Source: Zunongwangia profunda SM-A87
Lineage (GTDB): Bacteria > Bacteroidota > Bacteroidia > Flavobacteriales > Flavobacteriaceae
Length of the DNA stretch: 64,000 nucleotides
NCBI RefSeq assembly: GCF_000023465.1
Contig: NC_014041.1
Location: 698,501 to 762,500 of the forward strand
Reading direction: 5' to 3'
A model generated the notes under the pieces. It was not told where the DNA came from. It searched no databases and saw only the letters and a program-made list of their open reading frames with translations. The stretch's first letter is position 1. Each line of letters begins with the position of its first letter. Positions 25,634 to 34,063 of this stretch are shown here, one piece after another. The translations under genes and the position numbers were made by a program.

Positions 25634-26197
25634 TTGACAGAGAATATTGTTCATATAAAAAATGTGGTTTGTGGCCGATGTATCGCGACGGTAGAAGGTA
25701 TTCTGTCTAAACTGAATATTCCGTATAAAAATGTGAGTTTAGGAGAGGCAACGCTACTAAAAGATCTTTCTACAGAGGAATATACCGCCTTTAAGTTGGA
25801 ATTGGAGAAGGTAGGTTTCGCGCTTATAGAAGCTAAAAATAAACGTATCGTAAATCATATAAAATCGATATTAATTGATGAGGTTTCTAATAGCACCGAT
25901 CAGAAAAAACTCTCTGAAATTTTAAGTGCTGAATTGCATTACGAATATAGCCACATCACTAACCTGTTTACTGCGGAAGAGGGACAGAGCATTCAGTCGT
26001 ATTTTAATAAACTGAAGATCGAAAAAGCCAAAGAGCTTTTAGAGTATGATGAACTTAGTATTGCTGAAATAGCTTATCAACTTGGTTTTTCAACAGCGGC
26101 TTATTTATCGACATCCTTTAAAAAACAAACTGGGATCACACCTTCAGAATATAAAAAAATGCAAATAAAAGATCGTAAAGGTTTGGATCATGTTTAA
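25634..26197 (+). CDS. AraC-family regulator with HMA-like CxxC metal domain
   Basis: The C-terminal 100 residues are an AraC HTH pair: FNKLKIEKAKELLEYDELSI, EIAYQLGFSTAAYLSTSFKK and GITPSEYKKM. In front, the first 70 or so residues read HIKNVVCGRCIATVEGILSK and look like a heavy-metal-associated (HMA) fold with a CxxC pair at residues 13 and 16. This suggests a one-component copper/silver sensor that reads metal directly and controls the island. I prefer the TTG at 25634, because the ATG at 25583 lies inside a hairpin and would add a non-conserved leader. The longer form would be 204 residues. The regulator lies between the Cus export genes and the storage/ATPase genes. The metal-sensing role is inferred. 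Confidence 0.85.
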   Translation: MTENIVHIKNVVCGRCIATVEGILSKLNIPYKNVSLGEATLLKDLSTEEYTAFKLELEKVGFALIEAKNKRIVNHIKSILIDEVSNSTDQKKLSEILSAELHYEYSHITNLFTAEEGQSIQSYFNKLKIEKAKELLEYDELSIAEIAYQLGFSTAAYLSTSFKKQTGITPSEYKKMQIKDRKGLDHV

Positions 26198-26257
26198 GCT
26201 TTTATAAAACTGAAATAACTTACCATAATTTTAAAAGTACTTCTGCTGTTTCTCGGT

Positions 26258-26265
26258 TAATTTTG
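26258..26265 (+). promoter_or_regulatory. Predicted -7 box for csp-copA-permease
   Basis: TAATTTTG matches TAnnTTTG and lies 23 nt upstream of the copper-storage gene. No good -33 TTG was found, which would fit a promoter that needs an activator such as the AraC protein encoded just upstream. Confidence 0.45.
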
Positions 26266-26288
26266 ATTATGAACCAAAAAAATCAAAA

Positions 26289-26612
26289 ATGATGAGAAGT
26301 GAGAAATTAGTGAATGCCCTGGCAAATTGCGTAAATCATTGTAATTATTGTGCAGATGCCTGCTTATCGACAGATAATATCGTTATGATGCAGAACTGTA
26401 TAAGGACTGATAGAGTGTGTGCCGAAGTTTGTAATGCTTTAGCTAATGTAGCAGTTATTGAGGGCGCCAATATTACCGATTTTGTAAAATATTGTATTAC
26501 GATTTGCCAGGAATGTGCAGATGAATGTAAAAAGCATGAGCATAAGCATTGCCAGGATTGTGCAACCGCATGTGAAACCTGTGTAGAAGCATGTAATTCT
26601 TATCTAGCTTAA
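26289..26612 (+). CDS. Four-helix-bundle copper-binding protein (Csp-like)
   Basis: This is a 107-residue protein with 16 cysteines spaced as CxxxC and CxxC along predicted helices (for example CVNHCNYCADAC, CITICQECADEC and CQDCATACETCVEAC). That is the pattern of Csp proteins, four-helix bundles that store many Cu(I) ions in their core. There is no signal peptide, so it should be cytosolic, like Csp3. Start: two consecutive ATGs (26289, 26292); either works. It precedes copA by 58 nt and is probably cotranscribed, letting the cell buffer Cu(I) before export. Confidence 0.92.
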   Translation: MMRSEKLVNALANCVNHCNYCADACLSTDNIVMMQNCIRTDRVCAEVCNALANVAVIEGANITDFVKYCITICQECADECKKHEHKHCQDCATACETCVEACNSYLA

Positions 26613-26670
26613 AAACTGAATTAAATACTACGCCTAAAACCTGACTCTATAGGTTTTAGGTATCTTTCTT

Positions 26671-29415
26671 ATGATGAAGCATAAATACAATATTAGTGGA
26701 ATGAGTTGCCAGGGCTGCAAATCCCATGTTACTAAAGCGCTTGAAAATATCCCTGGAGTAGAACAAGTAGAGGTAGACCTTGAAAGAGGAAGTGCTGAAG
26801 TAGCTATGCAAAAGCATATCGAAATTGAAGAATTTCAGCAAGCTTTAAAAAATGCCGGTGGAAATTATCAAATATCGATGCCTTCAGAAAATACTTCAGC
26901 TGCTGAAGAAAAATTGATGACTCACAAGTATCATATAAGCGGTATGAGTTGCAATGGTTGTAGATCTCATGTCGAAAAAACTTTAAATGAAATTGGTGGG
27001 GTCGCCAAAGCTGAGGTAAATCTTGAAAAAGCCGAAGCAACCATCAGTATGCATCAGCATATCGAGATTGCAGAATTTCAGCAAGCCTTAAAAAATAATG
27101 GAGGAGGTTATGAAATTCATCCGGCCGGTCATCAGTATCATCATACAGAGAAAAGTAAAAATAAAAAAAAGTCCAAGACAAAAGGCAATGGTAAATGGTA
27201 TTGCCCAATGCATTGCGAAGGGGATAAAATATATGACGCGCCGGGAGATTGCCCGGTATGCGGAATGGATTTGGTGCAGGAGCAAAGTTTAAGTGCTTCG
27301 AGTATCACCTACACCTGCCCAATGCATCCTGAGATCGAAGAAGATAAGCCCGGGGACTGTCCAATTTGCGGGATGGATCTGGTGTCTAAAAATCCTGAGC
27401 CAGATGCACAAAACTCTACTTATCTGAAATTGCGTAAAAAGTTATGGCTCTCTCTGGTCTTTACCTTGCCGGTATTTTTGATTGCGATGTCTGATATGCT
27501 AAACAATAATCCACTTTACAAAATAATGGATTTGGAATATTGGAATTGGGGGCAGTTTGTATTGTCTATTCCGGTTGTTTTCTATACCGCCTGGATGTTT
27601 TTTGAACGTGCCTGGAAATCTGTAGTGAACTGGAATTTAAACATGTTTACCTTAATAGGTATTGGAGCCGGAGTAGCGTGGGTTTTCAGTGTTCTGGGGT
27701 TGCTTTTTCCAGGGGTATTCCCCGATCAATTTAAAACCGAAGCAGGAACAGTACATGTTTATTTTGAAGCTGCTACAGTAATATTAACCCTAGTGTTGCT
27801 TGGACAAATGTTAGAGGCCAGAGCCCACGATCGCACCAATTCGGCTATAAAAGAATTACTGAAACTGGCACCTAATAAAGCTACTCGAATTAAAGATGGA
27901 AAAGAAGAAGTAGTTAAAATCGATGAGATCGAAGAAGGCGATATTTTAAAAGTAAAACCCGGAGAAAAAATTCCGGTGGATGGAATTATAAAAGAAGGAA
28001 AGTCATCAATCGATGAAAGTATGATTACGGGAGAACCTGTTCCTGTAGAGAAATCGACTGATGATAAAGTAACTTCAGGAACCATAAACGGAAATTCTTC
28101 TTTTACCATGGTTGCCCAGCAAGTTGGAGATGAAACTTTGCTCTCGCAAATTATCCAGATGGTAAATGATGCCAGTAGATCTCAGGCCCCAATTCAGCGT
28201 TTAGCCGATAAAATTTCTGGCTATTTTGTGCCGATTGTGGTGCTTATTTCTGTCATCACTTTTGTGGTTTGGGCTATTTTTGGTCCGTCACCATCTTATG
28301 TTTATGCTTTTGTGAATGCTATCGCAGTACTGATTATAGCTTGTCCCTGTGCACTTGGCTTGGCTACCCCAATGTCGGTAATGGTTGGTGTCGGGAAAGG
28401 TGCTCAAAATGGAGTTCTGATTAAAAATGCGCAGGCTTTGGAGTTAATGAATCAGATAGACACCTTAATCATCGATAAAACGGGAACCATTACTGAAGGA
28501 AAACCTTCTGTGGAAAAGATAGTAAGTGTTGGAGGATACAGTGAAAGTGATATTGCAGGATTTGTAGCTGCTTTAAATACGCATAGTGAACATCCACTAG
28601 CTACTGCCACGATCAAATATGCGAAGATGCGCGAAATTGAAATTGAACAAGCTTCAAATTTCGATTCGGTTACCGGAAAAGGTGTTGTTGGTGAACTTCA
28701 GCAGAAAAAATTAGCGCTGGGAAATAAGGCGCTTTTAGATGAAAAAGGGATTAATTCTTCAGGAAAGATTGATCGCGAAATTGAACAATTTCAGCAACAA
28801 GGAAAAACCGTTTCTTATTTAAGTGTAGCTGGTAAGGTTGAGGGTTTTGTTGTGATTTCAGATCCTGTGAAGAAAACCAGCAAAGAGGCGCTTACCAAGT
28901 TGATAGAAGATGGTGTTGAGGTAATTATGCTTACCGGTGATAACGAGCGAACTGCTAAAGCTGTTGCAGATGAAATGGGAATTGCTTTTAAAGCAGGAAT
29001 GTTACCGCAGGATAAAATGCGTGAGGTAGAAAAGCTTCAGCAACAAGGTAGAAAAGTAGCTGCAGCCGGAGACGGAATTAACGATGCGCCGGCATTGGCT
29101 AAAGCTGATATTGGGATCGCTATGGGGACAGGAACCGATGTTGCCATAGAAAGTGCTGAAATTACACTGGTAAAAGGTGATTTAAAAGCGGTACTAAAAG
29201 CAAGAAAACTAAGTGATAAAGTGATGGCTAATATTAAACAAAATCTGTTTTTTGCTTTGATCTATAATAGTATTGGGGTGCCAATTGCAGCGGGTGTTTT
29301 ATATCCTTTTTTCGGAATTTTATTATCACCAATGATTGCGGCTTTGGCAATGAGTTTCAGTTCGGTTTCTGTGATTGCCAATGCATTAAGGTTGCGGGCA
29401 GCAAGACTTTCTTAA
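26671..29415 (+). CDS. copA: Cu(I)/Ag(I)-exporting P-type ATPase with doubled metal domains
   Basis: This is a 914-residue P1B-type ATPase that pumps cuprous or silver ions out of the cytoplasm. Order of parts: two HMA domains with GMSCQGC and GMSCNGC, a His/Lys-rich linker ([14 protein letters not shown]), two short CPMH...PGDCP(V/I)CGMDL metal-binding modules (about residues 175-240), then eight membrane helices. Key motifs: CPC in [11 protein letters not shown] (Cys558, Cys560), the phosphorylated Asp602 in DKTGTITEG, the HP motif in SEHPLA, and [10 protein letters not shown]. The two HMA domains are alike, implying internal duplication. The same CPMH module occurs in CusB. It follows the storage protein and precedes a permease. 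Confidence 0.96.
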   Translation: MMKHKYNISGMSCQGCKSHVTKALENIPGVEQVEVDLERGSAEVAMQKHIEIEEFQQALKNAGGNYQISMPSENTSAAEEKLMTHKYHISGMSCNGCRSHVEKTLNEIGGVAKAEVNLEKAEATISMHQHIEIAEFQQALKNNGGGYEIHPAGHQYHHTEKSKNKKKSKTKGNGKWYCPMHCEGDKIYDAPGDCPVCGMDLVQEQSLSASSITYTCPMHPEIEEDKPGDCPICGMDLVSKNPEPDAQNSTYLKLRKKLWLSLVFTLPVFLIAMSDMLNNNPLYKIMDLEYWNWGQFVLSIPVVFYTAWMFFERAWKSVVNWNLNMFTLIGIGAGVAWVFSVLGLLFPGVFPDQFKTEAGTVHVYFEAATVILTLVLLGQMLEARAHDRTNSAIKELLKLAPNKATRIKDGKEEVVKIDEIEEGDILKVKPGEKIPVDGIIKEGKSSIDESMITGEPVPVEKSTDDKVTSGTINGNSSFTMVAQQVGDETLLSQIIQMVNDASRSQAPIQRLADKISGYFVPIVVLISVITFVVWAIFGPSPSYVYAFVNAIAVLIIACPCALGLATPMSVMVGVGKGAQNGVLIKNAQALELMNQIDTLIIDKTGTITEGKPSVEKIVSVGGYSESDIAGFVAALNTHSEHPLATATIKYAKMREIEIEQASNFDSVTGKGVVGELQQKKLALGNKALLDEKGINSSGKIDREIEQFQQQGKTVSYLSVAGKVEGFVVISDPVKKTSKEALTKLIEDGVEVIMLTGDNERTAKAVADEMGIAFKAGMLPQDKMREVEKLQQQGRKVAAAGDGINDAPALAKADIGIAMGTGTDVAIESAEITLVKGDLKAVLKARKLSDKVMANIKQNLFFALIYNSIGVPIAAGVLYPFFGILLSPMIAALAMSFSSVSVIANALRLRAARLS

Positions 29416-29457
29416 ACCTCTTTTTGATGCTAAATATATTGACTAAAACCAAGATTC

Positions 29458-30681
29458 ATGGATGACTTTTTAAATAAATGGGGGGAAGCCGCAAATACCA
29501 GTCTGGGGTTTTTCTGGATGGCTTTGTGGGCCTTTGCTTTGGGATATGTGATAAGTAGTTGCATTCAGGTTTTTGTGACAGAAAAGCGAATGCAAAAAAC
29601 AATGGGTAAAAACGAATCTAAAGGGGTGTTACTTGGAACATTCTTTGGCTTCATTAGTAGCTCTTGTAGTTTTGCGGCATTGGCTTCTACCAAAAGTTTA
29701 TTTAAAAAAGGGGCAAGCTTTGTTGCCAGTATTGCGTTTTTACTGGCTTCAACCAATTTGGTAATTGAACTTGGGATAATCATTTCTATATTTTTAGGCT
29801 GGCAATTTGTAGTAGGAGAATATTTAGGCGGAATTTTACTGATCTTGATTAGTTGGTTGCTTATTAGGTTATTTCATCCAAAAGGACTTATTAAAAAAGC
29901 CAGGGAACGTCTTCAGGATAATGAAGATGATGATGTGAACAACCAGAAATCCTGGAAGGAAAGAATTAAAACCGAAAAGAGCTGGGCAAAAGTTTCCCAG
30001 CAATACGGGATGGAATGGAAAATGGTTTGGAAAGACGTTACACTTGGTTTTACCATCGCAGGAATTGTAGCTGCTTTTATTCCAGATTCCTTTTTCCAGA
30101 CGTTGTTCATTAATAGCGGGCAAGGTAATACTGATTTTTCATTTTTTACGATTTTTGAACATATTACCGTTGGACCGCTAGTGGCATTTATCACATTTAT
30201 TGGATCGATGGGAAATATACCGTTGGCAGCTTTATTATTTGGTAAAGGCGTAAGTTTCGCCGGAGTGATCGCTTTTATCTTTAGCGATCTGGTGGTTTTT
30301 CCTGTGCTTCGAATTAACGCCAAATATTATGGTTGGAAAATGTCGTTTTTCATTTTGATGCTTTTATTCATTTCTTTGGTAGGGGCCTCTTTATTATTGC
30401 ATTATGGATTTTTGAGTTTGGATTTGATACCAGATCCATCTAGTGTTAAGGTTCAGGATCAAAGCTTCTTTAAAATAGATTATACCTTTTTTTTAAATAT
30501 TGCTTTTCTGTTAGGTTCAGGATATTTGATTTATTTAGGGTTTTTTAAAAGAACCGATGTGATGCAGATGAAAGAAATGGCTCCAAAAAGTAAATTGATG
30601 GAAAAAGGCCTGAAGTATATTGCCTTTGTATGCTATGTTTGGCTTGCTGGGGGGATGATCGTTAAATATTTTATGCAGTGA
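29458..30681 (+). CDS. DUF318/ArsP-type permease
   Basis: This 407-residue membrane protein has about ten hydrophobic segments. It contains the family-like SSSCSFAALASTKSLFKKGAS (around residues 63-83) and, in the second half, FIGSMGNIPLAALLFGKGVSFAGV, which echo each other as an inverted-repeat transporter. A charged cytoplasmic loop (ERLQDNEDDDVNNQKSWKERI) separates the halves. Relatives include ArsP and YraQ, which export organoarsenicals or unknown substrates. Lying 42 nt after copA and before a strong terminator, it is the last gene of the copper island, so a metal or metal-complex substrate is likely but unproven. Confidence 0.85.
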   Translation: MDDFLNKWGEAANTSLGFFWMALWAFALGYVISSCIQVFVTEKRMQKTMGKNESKGVLLGTFFGFISSSCSFAALASTKSLFKKGASFVASIAFLLASTNLVIELGIIISIFLGWQFVVGEYLGGILLILISWLLIRLFHPKGLIKKARERLQDNEDDDVNNQKSWKERIKTEKSWAKVSQQYGMEWKMVWKDVTLGFTIAGIVAAFIPDSFFQTLFINSGQGNTDFSFFTIFEHITVGPLVAFITFIGSMGNIPLAALLFGKGVSFAGVIAFIFSDLVVFPVLRINAKYYGWKMSFFILMLLFISLVGASLLLHYGFLSLDLIPDPSSVKVQDQSFFKIDYTFFLNIAFLLGSGYLIYLGFFKRTDVMQMKEMAPKSKLMEKGLKYIAFVCYVWLAGGMIVKYFMQ

Positions 30682-30689
30682 TAAAAATA

Positions 30690-30716
30690 AAAAGAGAAGC
30701 TTTTGGCTTCTCTTTT
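30690..30716. terminator. Bidirectional terminator after the permease
   Basis: An 11-bp stem AAAAGAGAAGC/GCTTCTCTTTT with loop TTTTG starts 9 nt after the permease stop. A-runs and T-runs on both sides let it also serve the converging Spy-like gene. Confidence 0.88.
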
Positions 30717-30745
30717 CTTGCAATTGAACAATTATTAATTGAAAT

Positions 30746-31210
30746 TTATTTGGGGTTTTTATTTTTGCTTCTAAAATCTTTGCGGTGACCTTTAAAGGCC
30801 ATCATTCGATTTCTTTTTTCAGCTCTTTGTGAGTCTTTCCAAAGCATGTATTGCTCTTTGTTTAGAATTTTCTGAATAGATTGCTGAAAGGCGATTTCTT
30901 TATCTAATCGGGTATTCATTTTTTCGAAAGCTTCTGCTTTTAACTTGCTATCTTCAACAGCTTCTTTCATTTCCTTACGCCTTTTGACTTTATCCTCAGC
31001 GCGATCAACGTATAATTTCTGAAATTCTTCCTGTTGTCTTTCAGTAAGATCTAAAGCTAAAGTTAATTGCTTAGACTTCAGTATCGCTTTTTCTTCAGCA
31101 GTCATATTCATTCCTGCACGTTCCTTCATTAGCTTTTTATGATTTTCTTTTTGCTGAGCAAAAGAAGATACTCCAATAAGCACCATTATAATAATACATA
31201 AATTTTTCAT
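30746..31210 (-). CDS. Spy/CpxP-like periplasmic helical protein
   Basis: This is a 154-residue exported protein with a signal peptide (MKNLCIIIMVLIGVSSFAQQ), followed by a highly charged all-helical region. Two LTxxQ-like motifs are present, LTERQQEEF and LNKEQYMLW, the mark of Spy/CpxP proteins, which act as periplasmic chaperones and stress sensors. It is strongly basic at the C-terminus (FKGHRKDFRSKNKNPK). It converges with the copper island across a shared terminator. Spy proteins respond to copper or envelope stress in other bacteria, so the location is suggestive, but coregulation is not shown. Confidence 0.75.
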   Translation of the reverse strand: MKNLCIIIMVLIGVSSFAQQKENHKKLMKERAGMNMTAEEKAILKSKQLTLALDLTERQQEEFQKLYVDRAEDKVKRRKEMKEAVEDSKLKAEAFEKMNTRLDKEIAFQQSIQKILNKEQYMLWKDSQRAEKRNRMMAFKGHRKDFRSKNKNPK

Positions 31211-31301
31211 AAGGACGAAATTTAAAGTGAATTCTATAATAGGACTGTTAAAAACAAGAAAGGTTTAAAGTTTTATTTATAATAATTAATTAAAAATAAA
31301 A

Positions 31302-31328
31302 AACCTGCCTCGTGGGGGGAGGCAGGTT
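31302..31328 (-). terminator. Terminator of the zinc metalloprotease gene
   Basis: A 10-bp GC-rich stem AACCTGCCTC/GAGGCAGGTT, 7-nt loop, 40 nt downstream of the metalloprotease stop on the minus strand. It is followed in the transcript by a long U-rich run. Confidence 0.85.
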
Positions 31329-31367
31329 CTCAAATTAATAAATCAAATTAGGTCTATTGGGATAGAC

Positions 31368-33857
31368 TTAGTCGTTAGGATTAAGAATTTGATCTATTCT
31401 TTCTAATGCATCCTGAAGGTGGTATCTTGTTAAAGTGTCTCCTGACCGATACATAGAATTTCTTATTTGTCGTTGTAAGGTTTGCAATTCTCCTCTTACG
31501 ATTGGGCGAATATCACTTTGTGCGACATTTACATTGGTTCTACTAATCCAACGGCGGTAAGCACTAGGAATTGCAGTTTGATCTTCTGTCATTAAATATG
31601 CCATACGATCGATATAGGCTCTTTGAAGGTTTCTGCGGTATCTGTCAATTTTTTGACCTGAATTTAGTTCGCTCCATATGCCTTTACGTAACTCGTCCAT
31701 CATATCCAGAAGCGTATAGGCCTCTTTTCCATTAATTTCTTCATTCTCAAGTAAACGTTGCATCCTTCCAAAATCAAGAATATTCGAAAGCGCACTGCTT
31801 TGCATGCTTCGAATTCTTTCGATATTTCCGTCGAATTCGATTTTATTAAAGATATCCTGGTTAATTAACCAATCAGGAGTTTCAAACAATTGTTCCTGTA
31901 AAAAGTCCATGGCTCTTTCCTGTTTTTCTTTATCAACATGAGTATAAACGGCGCCTTCCTGATCATAGGTTTTAGAGTTTTCATATACTCCACCAATATT
32001 AGCAGTAACATGCCCCATATAGCGGTTAAGCTGTGCAAGCACCTGGCCGTAAAGATCGTCAAGATCTTCGTAGTTTTTACCGTCTTCAGCGGTCCATTCG
32101 ATTAATTTAGGAACAATACGCTTCAGGTTTTTGATTCCGTATTCACTGGCGAGCATAGCATCGTCACCAAGATCTTCCGTTTGTGAGGAAGGGTCGATTA
32201 CACCGCCACTTTGCTGACTTCCGAAGCGATATAAAGGATCACCGGCGTGTTCTAAAATCCATTCGTCTAAAACGGGTTTTTCTTCTTTTCCTTCTTTTCC
32301 AGGAATTGGTTTATAGCCCCACATGATGGCATATTTATCATATGGCCCTATGTTTGGCATTAAAGCTACATCCCCATCGCCCGGTTGCGCTACATAATTA
32401 AAACGAGCGTAATCCATAATTGATGGAGCGGTACCGTATTTAGCAGTAAATTCGGGATCGCGCAAGTCTTCTACTGCGTAAGCCGGGCTACTACCCATAT
32501 TGTGAGGAAGACCCAAGGTATGACCAACTTCGTGAGAAGAAACAAAACGTATTAAACGTCCCATGATCTCATCTTTAAATGCTACACCACGTGCGTCTTC
32601 ATTAATTGCAGCTGTTTGCACAAAATACCAGTTTCTAAGTAAAGTCATCACATTATGATACCAGTTAATATCTGACTCTAAGATTTCTCCTGAACGAGGA
32701 TCACTTACGTGAGGCCCGTTTGCATTGGGGATTGGGGAAGCCAGGTAACGAACAGTAGAATAGCGTACATCTTCTGGACTCCAATCTGGATCTTCTTCTG
32801 GAGTTGGCGCTTCCTTAGCGATAATGGCATTTTTGAAACCTGCAGCTTCAAAAGCTACCTGCCAATCTTCTATTCCTTGCTTGATGTAAGGCACCCATTT
32901 TTTAGGGGTAGCACGGTCTATATAATAAACGATTTGTTTTTTTGGTTCTACCAATTCACCGTTTTTAAATTTTTCCATGTCTTCATCCTTCACTTCTAAT
33001 CTCCAACGGTCAAGATACTCGACAGTTTTACTTTTCTGAGCGTCCAAGCCATAATCGGTTTGGCTAGTTGTAAACCATCCTACTCGCTCATCAAAATAGC
33101 GACGCTCCATGGGTTCTTTAGGTAAAAGAATCATAGAGTTACTAAATTCTAAAGAGATAGACCCGGTAGTTGAATTAGAAGGTGGGTCGCCGGCGTTATA
33201 GGTCTTTATGTGTCTAACTTCAATATTTTCAGGGTAACTTCTAATAGTATCAATAAAAGAACGGCTATCGTCTAATCTGGATACTTTGTATTGTTTGCGA
33301 TAACGATCGCCTAATCCCAGCGCCTGAACATCTTTTTTATAAAGATCTGTCACCTCTATAATCGTTGATTTGTTGATAGAATCTTTACCAACCGTTTCTA
33401 TATCAAAAGAACTTAAAATAGGCTCGAAGTTAGAATTTACCACTGCCTCGTGAACAGGAAGCGAATCGGCAGCATAAATATCGTAAGATACTACCCGTAG
33501 TAATACCTGATCGCCTTTCTTTTGCCAGCGATGAACCTGAGTGTTTTGTTTACCGCCCCCAAAGCCAATACCTGAAGCTGTTTTGGCAATTCTGGTTACG
33601 GTAAGCATTTCACGATTAAAAAGGCTATCCGGAATTTCGTAATAATACTTGTTTTTTACTTTGTGAACGGTAAAAAGACCTTCATCTGATTTTGCATCTT
33701 TGGTGATGACTTTAGCATAAGGTTTTAAACCGTCTTTTGATTCTTCTTTTTGAGCATTGGTGGGTTGAGCTTTTTTGTTTTTCTGAAAAACGGCACAAGA
33801 AGCCATTAAAAAAGAAAGCCCTACTGCACAAATTCTAATTGGTAGTTTGTTTGTCAT
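31368..33857 (-). CDS. Zinc-dependent metalloprotease lipoprotein (DUF5117/DUF5118 type)
   Basis: This is an 829-residue exported protease. A lipoprotein signal ends in LMASC (Cys21). The N-terminal half is an all-beta region with LFTVHKVKNKYYYEIPDSLF, typical of the DUF5118/DUF5117 pair in Bacteroidota. The metzincin zinc site HEVGHTLGLPH lies at residues 442-452, and PSIMDYARFNYVAQPGD provides the Met-turn. The C-terminal part is helical. It probably faces the periplasm or outside, cleaving proteins for nutrition or envelope upkeep. It stands alone between two terminators. The exact substrate cannot be told. Confidence 0.92.
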   Translation of the reverse strand: MTNKLPIRICAVGLSFLMASCAVFQKNKKAQPTNAQKEESKDGLKPYAKVITKDAKSDEGLFTVHKVKNKYYYEIPDSLFNREMLTVTRIAKTASGIGFGGGKQNTQVHRWQKKGDQVLLRVVSYDIYAADSLPVHEAVVNSNFEPILSSFDIETVGKDSINKSTIIEVTDLYKKDVQALGLGDRYRKQYKVSRLDDSRSFIDTIRSYPENIEVRHIKTYNAGDPPSNSTTGSISLEFSNSMILLPKEPMERRYFDERVGWFTTSQTDYGLDAQKSKTVEYLDRWRLEVKDEDMEKFKNGELVEPKKQIVYYIDRATPKKWVPYIKQGIEDWQVAFEAAGFKNAIIAKEAPTPEEDPDWSPEDVRYSTVRYLASPIPNANGPHVSDPRSGEILESDINWYHNVMTLLRNWYFVQTAAINEDARGVAFKDEIMGRLIRFVSSHEVGHTLGLPHNMGSSPAYAVEDLRDPEFTAKYGTAPSIMDYARFNYVAQPGDGDVALMPNIGPYDKYAIMWGYKPIPGKEGKEEKPVLDEWILEHAGDPLYRFGSQQSGGVIDPSSQTEDLGDDAMLASEYGIKNLKRIVPKLIEWTAEDGKNYEDLDDLYGQVLAQLNRYMGHVTANIGGVYENSKTYDQEGAVYTHVDKEKQERAMDFLQEQLFETPDWLINQDIFNKIEFDGNIERIRSMQSSALSNILDFGRMQRLLENEEINGKEAYTLLDMMDELRKGIWSELNSGQKIDRYRRNLQRAYIDRMAYLMTEDQTAIPSAYRRWISRTNVNVAQSDIRPIVRGELQTLQRQIRNSMYRSGDTLTRYHLQDALERIDQILNPND

Positions 33858-34010
33858 AAGGTTTATTTAATTTTTTAGCTGAATTTGGATTGTATTTTTT
33901 AAGAACTGCGTTATCCAAAATCATTTATTTGACTATAAAATCTTAAAAAGGTTTAAGTGAAGTTAATAAAAATCTAAATTTTAAGAGGCTTACCAAGCTT
34001 ATACAATCAA

Positions 34011-34038
34011 AAAAGGTCACTTTTGATAGTGACCTTTT
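34011..34038 (-). terminator. Terminator of lysS
   Basis: An 11-bp stem AAAAGGTCACT/AGTGACCTTTT, 6-nt loop, 26 nt after the lysS stop codon, with A/T runs on both sides. Confidence 0.88.
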
Positions 34039-34063
34039 AAAAATATTAACTTTAAATGATTGT

